A stretch of 34,410 bases of DNA from Microbacterium resistens NBRC 103078 (lineage in GTDB: Bacteria > Actinomycetota > Actinomycetes > Actinomycetales > Microbacteriaceae). A model generated the notes under the pieces. That model was not told where the DNA came from. It ran no database searches and worked only from the letters and a program-made list of their open reading frames with translations. Position numbers and translations under genes: made by a program. This document shows positions 23,736 through 31,413 of this stretch, piece by piece. The stretch covers positions 1-34,410 of the forward strand of contig NZ_BCRA01000007.1 in assembly GCF_001552355.1 (NCBI RefSeq). Direction: 5' to 3'. The number at the start of each line of letters is the position of its first letter. Position 1 is the first letter of the stretch.

Positions 23736-25037
23736 CTACTTCTGCCCGAACGAGGATGAGCCGGAACGGGTCAGCTCGATCACTCCGCCCAGCGGGTTCG
23801 AGACCGCGTGGGACAGGTACAGCTCGGCGACGCTCTGCACGGCACCACCGTCGAGGTCCTTCCGGAAGGCCTCCGGCAGCGAGTACCCGCTCGGTGCGGG
23901 CTCGCCGATGCGGCCCCAGTAGTCGTCCGGGTCGATCGGGCGCAGCGGCACCTGGGTGTCCCAGTCCTCGCCGGCCTCGGCCCGCGACATGGCCTTCCAG
24001 TCGAACGGCAGCGGGTCGGCCTGGTAGACGACCTTCTGGTACTCCTCGGCGGCCTCGGCCGTGTCGACCGTCAGCGAGTCCTGGAACATCATCGACTCCG
24101 CCGGCGTGTACTCCTCGCCCTTGAATGCGTCATACAGCCGCACGACGTTGTATCCGCCGAACCACGAGCCGTGGATCGCGACGGTGGCGGCGGCGTTGCC
24201 CCCGCTCTTCATGTCGTCCAGGAACTCGTCGATGGCGTCGATGCCGCCCACCTTGACGTCGGTCATCCCTCGGTCGCGCAGGGCGTTGATGACGGCGATC
24301 GCCTCGTCGTCGTTGTGGCAGATCACGGCGGCGACGTCCGGGTGCGCGGTCAGCAGGTCCTCGATGACCGGCTGGGTGGCCACGCGGTTCTCGCCCCCGC
24401 TCTCCTGCCCGACGAGCTCGACGTCGGGGAAGTCCTTCAGCGCGTTCTCGACCCCGAGGCGCCGCTCCTCCGCCGTGGTGTTGCCCGGAAGCCCGGTGAT
24501 GTGGAGCACCTTGCCCTTGCCCCCGATCTGGGTGAGCACGGACGTGGCCATGTTGTACGAGTCCTGCACGTTGTCCGGCAGGAAGTAGCCGACGTAGTGG
24601 TCGTCGAACTCGGCGTCGGCCGGCGTGGACCAGGCCTGGTTGGAGAAGATGTTCGTGACGTAGATGCCCTGCTCCGTCGCCGCCGAGATGAGCGTCGGCG
24701 AGGAGGCCTGGTCCTGCGCGAACAGCAGCGCCATGTCGACGCCCTTGGATCCGGCCTGCTGCACCTGGCTGAGCTGGGTGTCGGTCGAGTCGCCGTAGAC
24801 CTGCACGTCCACGGTCAGCCCGAGAGCTGCGCCGGCCTGCTCGGCGCCCTTGATGACGTCGGCCCAGTACGAGTTGTCCATGGTCGGGACCTGGACCATG
24901 ACGATCGGCGCATCGGGATCGGCGGCTTCGGCGGCATCGCCCTGCGGGCTCGCGCATCCGGAGACGACGGCCGCCAGGCCCACGGCGCTGGCGAGGGCGG
25001 CGGCGCGGGCCGGCCACCTTCTCTTCGAGGTGTTCAT
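23736..25037 (-). CDS. Sugar-binding lipoprotein of the ribose-type ABC importer, long form
   Basis: A 433-residue solute-binding protein of the periplasmic-binding-protein-like (PBP1) class. Signal: basic start, hydrophobic core, lipobox VVSG-Cys28. The binding domain opens PIVMVQVPTMDNSYWADVIKGAEQAG and continues with VAAVICHNDDEAIAVINAL and VGGIDAIDEFLDDM, all typical. At 433 residues it is about 100 longer than normal ribose- or AI-2-binding proteins; the extra part is C-terminal (about 330-433, containing YQADPLPFDW and PIDPDDYWGRIGEP). It does not resemble LsrB. Several in-frame starts exist; ATG 25037 has AAGGAG 8 bases upstream and gives a normal signal. The ligand is unknown. Confidence 0.9.
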   Translation of the reverse strand: MNTSKRRWPARAAALASAVGLAAVVSGCASPQGDAAEAADPDAPIVMVQVPTMDNSYWADVIKGAEQAGAALGLTVDVQVYGDSTDTQLSQVQQAGSKGVDMALLFAQDQASSPTLISAATEQGIYVTNIFSNQAWSTPADAEFDDHYVGYFLPDNVQDSYNMATSVLTQIGGKGKVLHITGLPGNTTAEERRLGVENALKDFPDVELVGQESGGENRVATQPVIEDLLTAHPDVAAVICHNDDEAIAVINALRDRGMTDVKVGGIDAIDEFLDDMKSGGNAAATVAIHGSWFGGYNVVRLYDAFKGEEYTPAESMMFQDSLTVDTAEAAEEYQKVVYQADPLPFDWKAMSRAEAGEDWDTQVPLRPIDPDDYWGRIGEPAPSGYSLPEAFRKDLDGGAVQSVAELYLSHAVSNPLGGVIELTRSGSSSFGQK

Positions 25038-25095
25038 CGTGCACACTCCTTCGTGTTCGGTTCGATTGCGGGGGTGGTGGCGGCGCGGCCGCCGG

Positions 25096-26106
25096 TCATT
25101 TGACGCTGGAGAGCTCCTTGCGGTTGAGCGTGAGGGCGACCGCGGCGATCAGCACGACACCCTTGACGGTCTGCTGGGTGAACGGGTCGACGCTGGCGAG
25201 GTTCATCCCGTTGCTGAGCACCGAGATGACCAGCACGCCGAGGATCGTCCGCGTCGGGCCGCCGACGCCGCCCATGAGCGACGTCCCGCCGAGCAGGATC
25301 GCGGCGAGCGCCTCCATGAGGAAGGGCTCCCCCATCGCGCCGGACGCGGAGTTGGTCCTCGTCATGAGGAGCAGGCCCGCGAACGCGGCGAAGACCCCCG
25401 AGAGGACGAACGCGAGCACCTTGACCCGGTCCACGTCGATCCCGGACAGCTTGGCGACGGTCTCCGCGTCGCCGACCGCCTTCGCGCGGTACCCGAAGGC
25501 GAGCTTGCGCTCGACGAGCACCGCCACGACGAGCGCCAGCAGTGCCCACAGGGAGATCGTCGGGATGCCGAACAGCACCGTTCCGCCGAACAGCGCGGAC
25601 AGCTCCGGCGAGCGCAGCCCCTGGGGCCTGCCTCCCGTGATGATGAGCGCGATCCCGGCGAAGACGAACATCGTGCCCAGGGTGACGATGAAGCTCGGCA
25701 CCTTGAGGTAGACGTGCACGAGGCCGTTGACGAGGCCGCACGCGACCCCGACCGCGAAGCCGACGAGAGCGCCGCCGGGACCGATGACGCCGACGAGCAT
25801 CGCGGACGACACCCCGGTCAGCGTGACGATGGATCCGATGGACAGGTCGATGCTGCCGATCAGCACCACGAAGGTGGATCCGAGGGCCACGACCAGCAGC
25901 ACCGCCATCTGCCGCACGAGGTTGACGAGGTTGCTGCCGGTGAGGAAGACGGGGCTCACGATCGCGAAGAACACGACGAGCACCAGCAGCGCGATGAGAG
26001 GGGCGAAGAGGATGAGCCGGGACCGCAGCGAACCGTTGCGGAAGGCCGCCCCGCGGCGCTGGGCCGTCACCGTCTCGGTGAGGGTGGAGCCCGACGCGGC
26101 GCTCAT
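25096..26106 (-). CDS. Ribose-type ABC importer permease
   Basis: A 336-residue membrane protein of the BPD_transp_2 (RbsC-like) family with about eight to ten helices after a 35-residue cytoplasmic start. The family blocks VVLIGSIDLSIGSIVTLTG and ILGGTSLMGGVGGPTRTILG are intact; the latter contains the ATPase-coupling loop. Only one permease gene is present, so it should form a homodimer, unlike the LsrC/LsrD pair of enteric AI-2 importers. The ATG overlaps the cupin stop codon by 4 bases. Transport substrate unknown. Confidence 0.92.
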   Translation of the reverse strand: MSAASGSTLTETVTAQRRGAAFRNGSLRSRLILFAPLIALLVLVVFFAIVSPVFLTGSNLVNLVRQMAVLLVVALGSTFVVLIGSIDLSIGSIVTLTGVSSAMLVGVIGPGGALVGFAVGVACGLVNGLVHVYLKVPSFIVTLGTMFVFAGIALIITGGRPQGLRSPELSALFGGTVLFGIPTISLWALLALVVAVLVERKLAFGYRAKAVGDAETVAKLSGIDVDRVKVLAFVLSGVFAAFAGLLLMTRTNSASGAMGEPFLMEALAAILLGGTSLMGGVGGPTRTILGVLVISVLSNGMNLASVDPFTQQTVKGVVLIAAVALTLNRKELSSVK

Positions 26107-26474
26107 CCCGTCGCTCCCGGCTCCCAGGGACGGTCGATCTTGTCGCCGTCCGCCCAGGGGGTCTTCACGAACACCGCGCGGAACGGCGCGTCGAACGGGT
26201 TCCGGACGAGATGCTCGACGCCCGGCCGGGCGTGCAGGAGCTGGCCCGCCGACAGCACGATGCGCTCGGTGCGGTCCAGCCAGATCTCCGCTGCGCCCTC
26301 CAGCGCCAGGAAGCTCTCGGTGTGGTGCTCGTGGAGGTGGTTGGCGAAGACGTCTCCCGGCCGCAGCACGACCACACCGAACGCGGCGTCGTCGTCCGTG
26401 GACAGGTAGCCCGGTCCCCAGTCCCCGAAACGGAGATCCGCGTCCTCGACGGACAGGATGCGCGCGTCGGTCAT
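26103..26474 (-). CDS. Cupin-domain protein
   Basis: A 123-residue single-domain cupin. The metal motif is clear: NHLHEHHTESFLALEG (two His pairs and a Glu) and, later, HARPGVEHLVRNP supplying the last His. It overlaps the genes on both sides by 4 bases, so it is tightly coupled inside the operon. Small cupins in sugar operons act as isomerases, epimerases or dioxygenases on keto-sugars. In place of LsrG it might isomerise a phosphorylated diketone, but nothing in the sequence proves this. Confidence 0.86.
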   Translation of the reverse strand: MTDARILSVEDADLRFGDWGPGYLSTDDDAAFGVVVLRPGDVFANHLHEHHTESFLALEGAAEIWLDRTERIVLSAGQLLHARPGVEHLVRNPFDAPFRAVFVKTPWADGDKIDRPWEPGATG

Positions 26475-27361
26475 GCGGACGCACCGCCCTGGGCCCGCTC
26501 CCGGTACAGCTCGTGCGCGTCGACGGGATCGAGGTCGCCGTGGACGACCGCACGCACCGCCGCGATCATCGCCTCGGGGGCCTCGCTCTGGAAGATGTTG
26601 CGGCCCATGTCGACGCCGGCCGCCCCGGCGCGCACGGCCGCCGAGGCCATCCGCAGCGCGTCCAGCTCGCTGAGCTTCTTGCCGCCGGCCATGATCACCG
26701 GGACCGGGCAGGCCGCCACGACGTCCTCGAAGCCGTCCTCGCAGTAGTAGGTCTTCACCATCTGCGCGCCCAGCTCGGCGATGATGCGCACCGCGAGCCC
26801 GAGGTACCGGGCGTCGCGGGTCAGCTCCTTGCCGACGGCGGTGACGCCGAGGACGGGGATCCCGGCCCGGTAGCCGTCGTCCACGAGCGTGGTCAGGTTC
26901 CGGATGCTGCGCGACTCGTGCTCGCCGCCGACGAACACCTGCACCGCGACCGCGGAGGCGTTCAGGCGCACGGCGTCGTCCATCGCGAGGGCGACGTGCT
27001 CGTCCGAGAGGTCCTTGAGGATGGAAGGCCCGCCGGAGGCGCGGACCACCAGTCCGGCCGAGGTGCCGGCGGGGATCGAGGTCCGGAAGGCGCCGCGGGT
27101 TCCCATGAGCGCGTCGGCCTGCGTCGCCAGCGGTGCGATGCCGAGGTCGATCCGCTCCAGACCGGACGTCGGCCCCTGGAAGTAGCCGTGGTCGAAGGCG
27201 AGCATCACGGTCCGCCCGGTCTCCGGGTCGAGGATCCGCGAGAGGCGGTTCTGCATGCCCCAGTCGAGGGCGTGCGCCCCCTTGATCGCGTTCGTGAAGC
27301 GGACCGCCGGGACGTCGGCGTGGAACTGCTTGGCGGAGCGGTTTCCTTCGAGATCAGCCAT
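26471..27361 (-). CDS. LsrF-like thiolase / class I aldolase family
   Basis: A 296-residue DhnA/LsrF-family barrel. It resembles Escherichia coli LsrF, as I recall it, over the whole length: MADL start, ALDWGMQNRLSRI, VMLAFDHGYFQGPT, MDDAVRLN, VKTYYCEDGF and GVDMGRNIFQS. The Schiff-base lysine falls at residue 203, the number reported for LsrF. LsrF transfers an acetyl group from 3-hydroxy-2,4-pentanedione-5-phosphate to CoA, the last step of AI-2 breakdown. The ATG has AAGGAG upstream, and the end overlaps the cupin gene by 4 bases. An ordinary aldolase on a related pentulose phosphate is the main alternative. Confidence 0.88.
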   Translation of the reverse strand: MADLEGNRSAKQFHADVPAVRFTNAIKGAHALDWGMQNRLSRILDPETGRTVMLAFDHGYFQGPTSGLERIDLGIAPLATQADALMGTRGAFRTSIPAGTSAGLVVRASGGPSILKDLSDEHVALAMDDAVRLNASAVAVQVFVGGEHESRSIRNLTTLVDDGYRAGIPVLGVTAVGKELTRDARYLGLAVRIIAELGAQMVKTYYCEDGFEDVVAACPVPVIMAGGKKLSELDALRMASAAVRAGAAGVDMGRNIFQSEAPEAMIAAVRAVVHGDLDPVDAHELYRERAQGGASA

Positions 27362-27386
27362 GGGTGTTTCTCCTTGTGTCGGTGTG

Positions 27387-28961
27387 TCAGAGTTCGGGGG
27401 CCGCGGCGCGCGCGGCTCCGGGCGGGGTGAACAGGGCGGTGGCGCCGGAGCGGACGGTGGCGGTGCGCTGGGCGTCGTACACCTCGCGCCACCGCCGTGC
27501 CGCATCCCGGTATGCGGCTCGCTCGGCCTCCTGCGGGGCGATGGCCGTGGGGTCGAGCGGAAGGGCGGGAAGGTCGATCCCGACAGCCGTCCCGGCGAGG
27601 CGCGCCGCCCCGTACGAGGTCGCCTCGGGCGCCTCGGTGGTCCGGGTGGTCCGGCCCGTCGCGCCGGCGATGACCCGGGGCCAGAGGACCCCGGCGCTGG
27701 AGCCCCCGGTGAACGTGATCTCCCCGGACGCGGACGCGGCGCCGGCGGTCACCTCGTCGAGGATCCGCAGGTGGGACGCGGCCACGAACGCGGCCGCCTC
27801 CTCGATCGCGCGCACGACCGTGCCCCGGTGGAATCGGGAGGAGTCGGCGATGTCGAAGCCGACGAGCGCCGGGGCGGCATGGTGCCAGGCGTCGGCCTGC
27901 ATGACATCGCTGAGCACCGCGACGAGGCCGTCGCTGCCGACCGGCACGTCCGCCGCCCAGGACTCCATCACGTCGAACGCCCCGACGCCGCCGCCCCGGG
28001 CGAGCTCCACCGCATCCGGGCAGAAGCCGTCACGGAACCAGCGCATCGCGAGGCCGGAGAGGAATCCGATGCCCTCCACCATCCAGCTCGACGGCGCCAC
28101 GTGGCACAGCGTCCGGGTGCGCCGGAGCGGATCGATCAGCGGGCCGGGAACGACGGCGGTGGTCTGCCAGAACGTGCCCGCCACGATGGTGGGGCGTCCG
28201 GGGGCCGCGGCGATCGCGTGCAGCGCGAGCTGGGTGTCGGCGCCGCCCATCACGACGGGGGTGCCCTCGGGGAGTCCGGTCTGCTCCGCCGCCTCGCGGG
28301 TGACGCCGCCCACGCGGGACCCGGGCTCGAGCACGGGGGGAAGGATCCGGGGATCCAGCCCGACCCGTTCGACGAGCCCCTCGGCCCACGTGCGCGCGCC
28401 GAGGTCGAACAGGGCGGTGCTGGAGCCGCAGGTGGGGTCGGTGGCGTACTCGCCGGTGAGGCGGCGGTTGACCCAGTCGCTCAGCATGCCGAGATGGCGG
28501 GCGCGGTCGAGCGTCTCCGGCTCGTGCCGTGCGAGCCAGCGGATCCGCGCCGGCGCCGTGATCGAGACCCAGTCGCCTCCGGTGGCGTAGATCTCGTCGG
28601 CGAGGCCCTCCGCGACGAGCTCGTCCGCCTCGCGGCGCGCCCGTCCGTCGGTGTTGGGGCAGGCGAAGACCTCCTCGCCCGCACCGTCGTAGAGCACGAA
28701 GCCCTCGCGCATGCTCGAGGCGGCGACAGCGGCGATCTCCCGATCCGCGACCTCGGCGGTCACCCGGCGCAGCGCCTCGCACACCGCCTGCCAGCCGTGG
28801 ACGACGTCGAAGCCGGTCCCGCCCGGGTGCCCGGGCACCGCCGGGTGGTTCCATTCGACCGCGGCCTGTGCGACCCGTGCGCCCGCGGCATCGAAGGCGA
28901 GAGCGCGCGCCGACCCGGTGCCGGCATCGATCGCGATGACGACCGGGTCCCTGCGGGTCAC
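27387..28961 (-). CDS. LsrK-like FGGY kinase (autoinducer-2 kinase type)
   Basis: A 524-residue FGGY carbohydrate kinase. The ATP-binding opening is AIDAGTGSARALAFD. It shares long, specific motifs with Escherichia coli LsrK as I recall it, beyond general FGGY features: VEWNHPAVPGHPGG, SSMREGFVLYD, GTFWQ, FLSGLAMRWFRDGFC and WHHAAPALV. LsrK phosphorylates the open form of AI-2 (4,5-dihydroxy-2,3-pentanedione) in the cytoplasm. The FGGY signature near FTGGSSAGVLWPRVIA is intact. The GTG start overlaps the dehydrogenase stop (GTGA) with GGAGG upstream. Together with the LsrF-like gene it suggests a diketose substrate; another pentulose is possible. Confidence 0.87.
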   Translation of the reverse strand: MTRRDPVVIAIDAGTGSARALAFDAAGARVAQAAVEWNHPAVPGHPGGTGFDVVHGWQAVCEALRRVTAEVADREIAAVAASSMREGFVLYDGAGEEVFACPNTDGRARREADELVAEGLADEIYATGGDWVSITAPARIRWLARHEPETLDRARHLGMLSDWVNRRLTGEYATDPTCGSSTALFDLGARTWAEGLVERVGLDPRILPPVLEPGSRVGGVTREAAEQTGLPEGTPVVMGGADTQLALHAIAAAPGRPTIVAGTFWQTTAVVPGPLIDPLRRTRTLCHVAPSSWMVEGIGFLSGLAMRWFRDGFCPDAVELARGGGVGAFDVMESWAADVPVGSDGLVAVLSDVMQADAWHHAAPALVGFDIADSSRFHRGTVVRAIEEAAAFVAASHLRILDEVTAGAASASGEITFTGGSSAGVLWPRVIAGATGRTTRTTEAPEATSYGAARLAGTAVGIDLPALPLDPTAIAPQEAERAAYRDAARRWREVYDAQRTATVRSGATALFTPPGAARAAAPEL

Positions 28962-29980
28962 AAGGACCACCTCCGGGGCCGCCCTTCCAGGAAGGCGACG
29001 ACGTCGTCGGCGATCATCTCGCTGCCGCGGTGCAGGGTCTCCAGCGTCGCGCCCCCGAGGTGCGGGGTGAGCACCACCTGCGGCAGGTCGACGAGCTCGC
29101 GCCAGGCCCCCTCGGGCTCGTTGACGTCCATGGCCACACCGCCGACCTGGCCGGAACGGACCGCCGCGAGCAGCGCGTCCTCGTCCACGAGGCTCTCGCG
29201 CGCCGTGTTGATGAGCAGGGCGCCGGGGCGCAGCTGCGCCAACGCGCCGGCGTCGAGGAGATGACGGTTCTCGGACGTCGCCCTGGCGTGCAGGCTCAGC
29301 ACGTCGACGGCCGGCAGCAGCTCCTCGAGGCTCGGGACCAGTCGCACCTCCGGAACGGAGTCGGGGTCCACGAACGGGTCGTACGCGACGACCTCGGCGC
29401 CGAGCGCCCGCGCCTTCGCGGACACGAGCCGGGCGACGTTGCCGTACCCGACGAGACCGAGGGTGAGCGTCGAGACCTCGCGGCCGAACCATCGCGCGCC
29501 CTCGAAGGCCGACTCCGCCAGCGGCGATCCGGCGGCGCGGCGGGCGTCGACGTCGCGCAGGGAGGCGGGGACGTTGCGGATCATCGAGATGAGGAAGCCG
29601 ATCGTGAGCTCCGCGACGGCCTCGGCGTTCTTGCCCGGGGTGATCGACACCGCCACTCCGCGTTCCCGGGCCGCCTCGACGTCGATGTTGACCGGTCCGC
29701 CGCGCAGACACCCGATCAGGGCCAGCCCGGGGTTGGCCTCCAGCACGTCGGCGGTGACCGGCGCGCCGTGCACCAGGACGACGTCGTAGCCCTCGATCAG
29801 CGCGGCGACCTCCGCGGGGTCGCCCTCGAACTCCCGGATGCGGCTCGTGTCCCACGTCGCCGGCACGTCGGTCATCGTCCGCAGATCGACGGATTGTCCG
29901 CGATCGACGAGGGCGGCGGCGATCCTCTCGGCCGTCATATAGCTGTCGCCGATCGCGAGGATCTTCGGGGAATCGCTCAT
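28958..29980 (-). CDS. D-isomer-specific 2-hydroxyacid dehydrogenase
   Basis: A 340-residue NAD-dependent dehydrogenase of the phosphoglycerate-dehydrogenase-like class. The cofactor loop GLVGYGNVA is at about residues 176-183, followed by Asp201 (AYDPF). The catalytic Arg is in NTARESLVDEDAL (Arg261), the Glu in DVNEPEG and the His in LTPHLGG (His307). The family usually has NTARG; here Gly is replaced by Glu. It should reduce or oxidise a 2-keto/2-hydroxy acid linked to the operon's substrate. AGAGGAG precedes the ATG, and the gene lies 34 bases after the regulator gene. It has no counterpart in the classical lsr operon. Confidence 0.88.
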   Translation of the reverse strand: MSDSPKILAIGDSYMTAERIAAALVDRGQSVDLRTMTDVPATWDTSRIREFEGDPAEVAALIEGYDVVLVHGAPVTADVLEANPGLALIGCLRGGPVNIDVEAARERGVAVSITPGKNAEAVAELTIGFLISMIRNVPASLRDVDARRAAGSPLAESAFEGARWFGREVSTLTLGLVGYGNVARLVSAKARALGAEVVAYDPFVDPDSVPEVRLVPSLEELLPAVDVLSLHARATSENRHLLDAGALAQLRPGALLINTARESLVDEDALLAAVRSGQVGGVAMDVNEPEGAWRELVDLPQVVLTPHLGGATLETLHRGSEMIADDVVAFLEGRPRRWSL

Positions 29981-30014
29981 GGATGGTGCTCCTCTTTCCG
30001 TTCTTCCGGTCGTC

Positions 30015-30827
30015 TCAGCGGTTTCCGCCGGGATAGGTTCCCGACGTCGCCGCGCCGGGGAGGCCGTGGGCGTCGAAGCCGGTGTCGACGCTGACGCGCA
30101 TCCGATCGGTGCGCACCGAGGCGCGGGACACGTCGATCGGGACGCCGTCGGCGTCGTACGCGACCGCCTCGACGACGACGACGGGATGCCCGATCTCCAC
30201 CTCCAGGAGCGCGCCGAGCACCCGGTCGGCGGTCGCGGCCTCGATCGTGCGGTGCATCCGGGCGATGCGGACACCGGTGACCCGGGTGATCGCCGCGTAC
30301 AGGCTCGCCCGCGGATCCCGCAGATCCGGGAGGATGCCCGAGAACCGCGCCGGCATGTAGTTGACGACGTGCACGGCCGTGCGAGCCCCCACCGCGCGCA
30401 CCCGCTCGAGGACGAACCCCTGTCCGTCCGTGTCCCGGCCGACCGTCGCGGCGGCCCAGGACGGCAGCGGCTCGATGCCGGCGCGGATGATCGTGGAGCT
30501 CAGCGCGCTGCGTCCGTGCTCGCCGTACTCGCCGAGGAGGCTCGGCGCAGAAGGCAGCGTCCACGCCGAGGGGCCGGCCGCGAGCTCCACGAACGCACCC
30601 TTGCCCTGCTGGCGGGAGATGACTCCGCCCTTCTCCAGCTTCGCCAGTGCCTCGCGCACGGACGTCCGTGAGACACGGAGGTCCTCGCACAGCCGGTGCT
30701 CGCTCGGGAGACGGTCGCCGGGGCGGAGCGCGCCGTCCGCGATGGCCTGCTCGAGCCCGCGCATGATCTGGAACCAGATGGGGGCGTCGCTGGCGCGATC
30801 GATCGCGGGCAGGGGGATCGTGGGCAT
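30015..30827 (-). CDS. GntR/HutC-family regulator heading the Lsr-like operon
   Basis: A 270-residue repressor. The N-terminal winged helix (about 14-80) reads PIWFQIMRGLEQAIADGALRPGDRLPSEHRLCEDL, SRTSVREALAKLEKGGVISRQQGKGAFV. The C-terminal UTRA domain (about 105-260) binds the effector, usually a sugar phosphate. It is the first gene of the minus-strand operon and probably represses its own promoter; the inverted repeat ACTTGTC/GACAAGT upstream is a candidate site. It replaces the SorC-type LsrR of enteric bacteria. No good ribosome site is visible before the ATG, so the start is slightly uncertain. Confidence 0.88.
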   Translation of the reverse strand: MPTIPLPAIDRASDAPIWFQIMRGLEQAIADGALRPGDRLPSEHRLCEDLRVSRTSVREALAKLEKGGVISRQQGKGAFVELAAGPSAWTLPSAPSLLGEYGEHGRSALSSTIIRAGIEPLPSWAAATVGRDTDGQGFVLERVRAVGARTAVHVVNYMPARFSGILPDLRDPRASLYAAITRVTGVRIARMHRTIEAATADRVLGALLEVEIGHPVVVVEAVAYDADGVPIDVSRASVRTDRMRVSVDTGFDAHGLPGAATSGTYPGGNR

Positions 30828-30899
30828 GACGGAAACCTCGTCGTTGAGGACGGTGATGGGGCGCCGGCCGTGCTCCCTCGGGTCGGGGGCCGTTGCCTG

Positions 30900-30947
30900 A
30901 CTTGTCCCATCCTCACAGGCCGACAGGTCCGCACCATAGAGACAAGT
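30900..30947 (-). promoter_or_regulatory. Probable promoter/operator of the Lsr-like operon
   Basis: The exact inverted repeat ACTTGTC (30900-30906) and GACAAGT (30941-30947) flanks a TATGGT -10 candidate on the minus strand (30933-30938). One arm would lie just upstream of the -10 and the other just downstream of the start site, a sensible place for the GntR protein. The leader would be about 100 bases. The -35 is weak, so the promoter call is tentative. Confidence 0.4.
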
Positions 30948-30950
30948 GCG

Positions 30951-31106
30951 CTTCTGCCCGAGATTTCTTCAGGACCGCGGTTTTTGAGTGTTTATCTGGG
31001 GTATTTTTCGGCCACCGACCGATCTCTGACGCCGCCTTGGCTCCGCCGGCCCACGCTCGTCCTCTTCGGAGGAGACAAGTCGCCTCCTGTTGTCCCCTCG
31101 ACCCGC
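30951..31106. other. AT-rich stretch in the non-coding gap upstream of the Lsr-like operon
   Basis: No gene is seen in 30828-31413. Bases about 30978-31009 form the most AT-rich run noticed in the window, with T-runs in TTTTTGAGTG and GTATTTTTCG, upstream of the candidate promoter. It may be an UP-like element, a nucleoid-protein site or the remains of foreign DNA. The rest of this piece up to the repeat cluster shows no clear feature. Confidence 0.4.
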
Positions 31107-31405
31107 TCGGTGAGCGAGGAGCGCAGCACCGAGACGAAACGCGCCCAGCCACCGGTCACCGCGTTTCGACTCGCGGAGACCCGCACTGAGCGAGCGAAGC
31201 GAGTCGAAGTGTCGCTCAACGACCGAACACCGCCCCCGGTCGTTGAGCGAGGAGCGCAGCGACGAGACGAAACGCGCCCAGCCACCGGTCACCGCGTTTC
31301 GACTCGCGGAGACCCGCACTGAGCGAGCGCAGCGAGTCGAAGTGTCGCTCAACGACCGAAACCCACCGGTCGTTGAGCGAGGAGCGCAGCACCGAGACGA
31401 AACGC
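31107..31405. repeat. Cluster of GTTGAGCGAG-type intergenic repeats (right copy)
   Basis: Alternating modules of the same family as at 21294: a 38-base-type module ending at 31142 (5' part divergent), a 66-base module at 31161-31226 identical to 21508-21573, a 38-base module at 31238-31275 identical to both left copies, a 66-base module at 31294-31359 (one mismatch), and a 38-base module at 31368-31405 (two mismatches). The 66-base modules are 133 bases apart, so the cluster is partly tandem. All identical modules are in the same orientation as on the left side of the operon. Confidence 0.9.
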
Positions 31406-31413
31406 CTCCGCCG

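Noticed and set aside
21645..25037. True LsrA/LsrB/LsrG proteins
   Set aside because: The binding protein does not resemble LsrB, only one permease is present, and no LsrG-like small protein is seen; the importer is ribose-type with unknown ligand.
30828..31106. Riboswitch or small RNA in the leader of the Lsr-like operon
   Set aside because: No recognisable aptamer core; only an inverted repeat and AT-rich run are visible.
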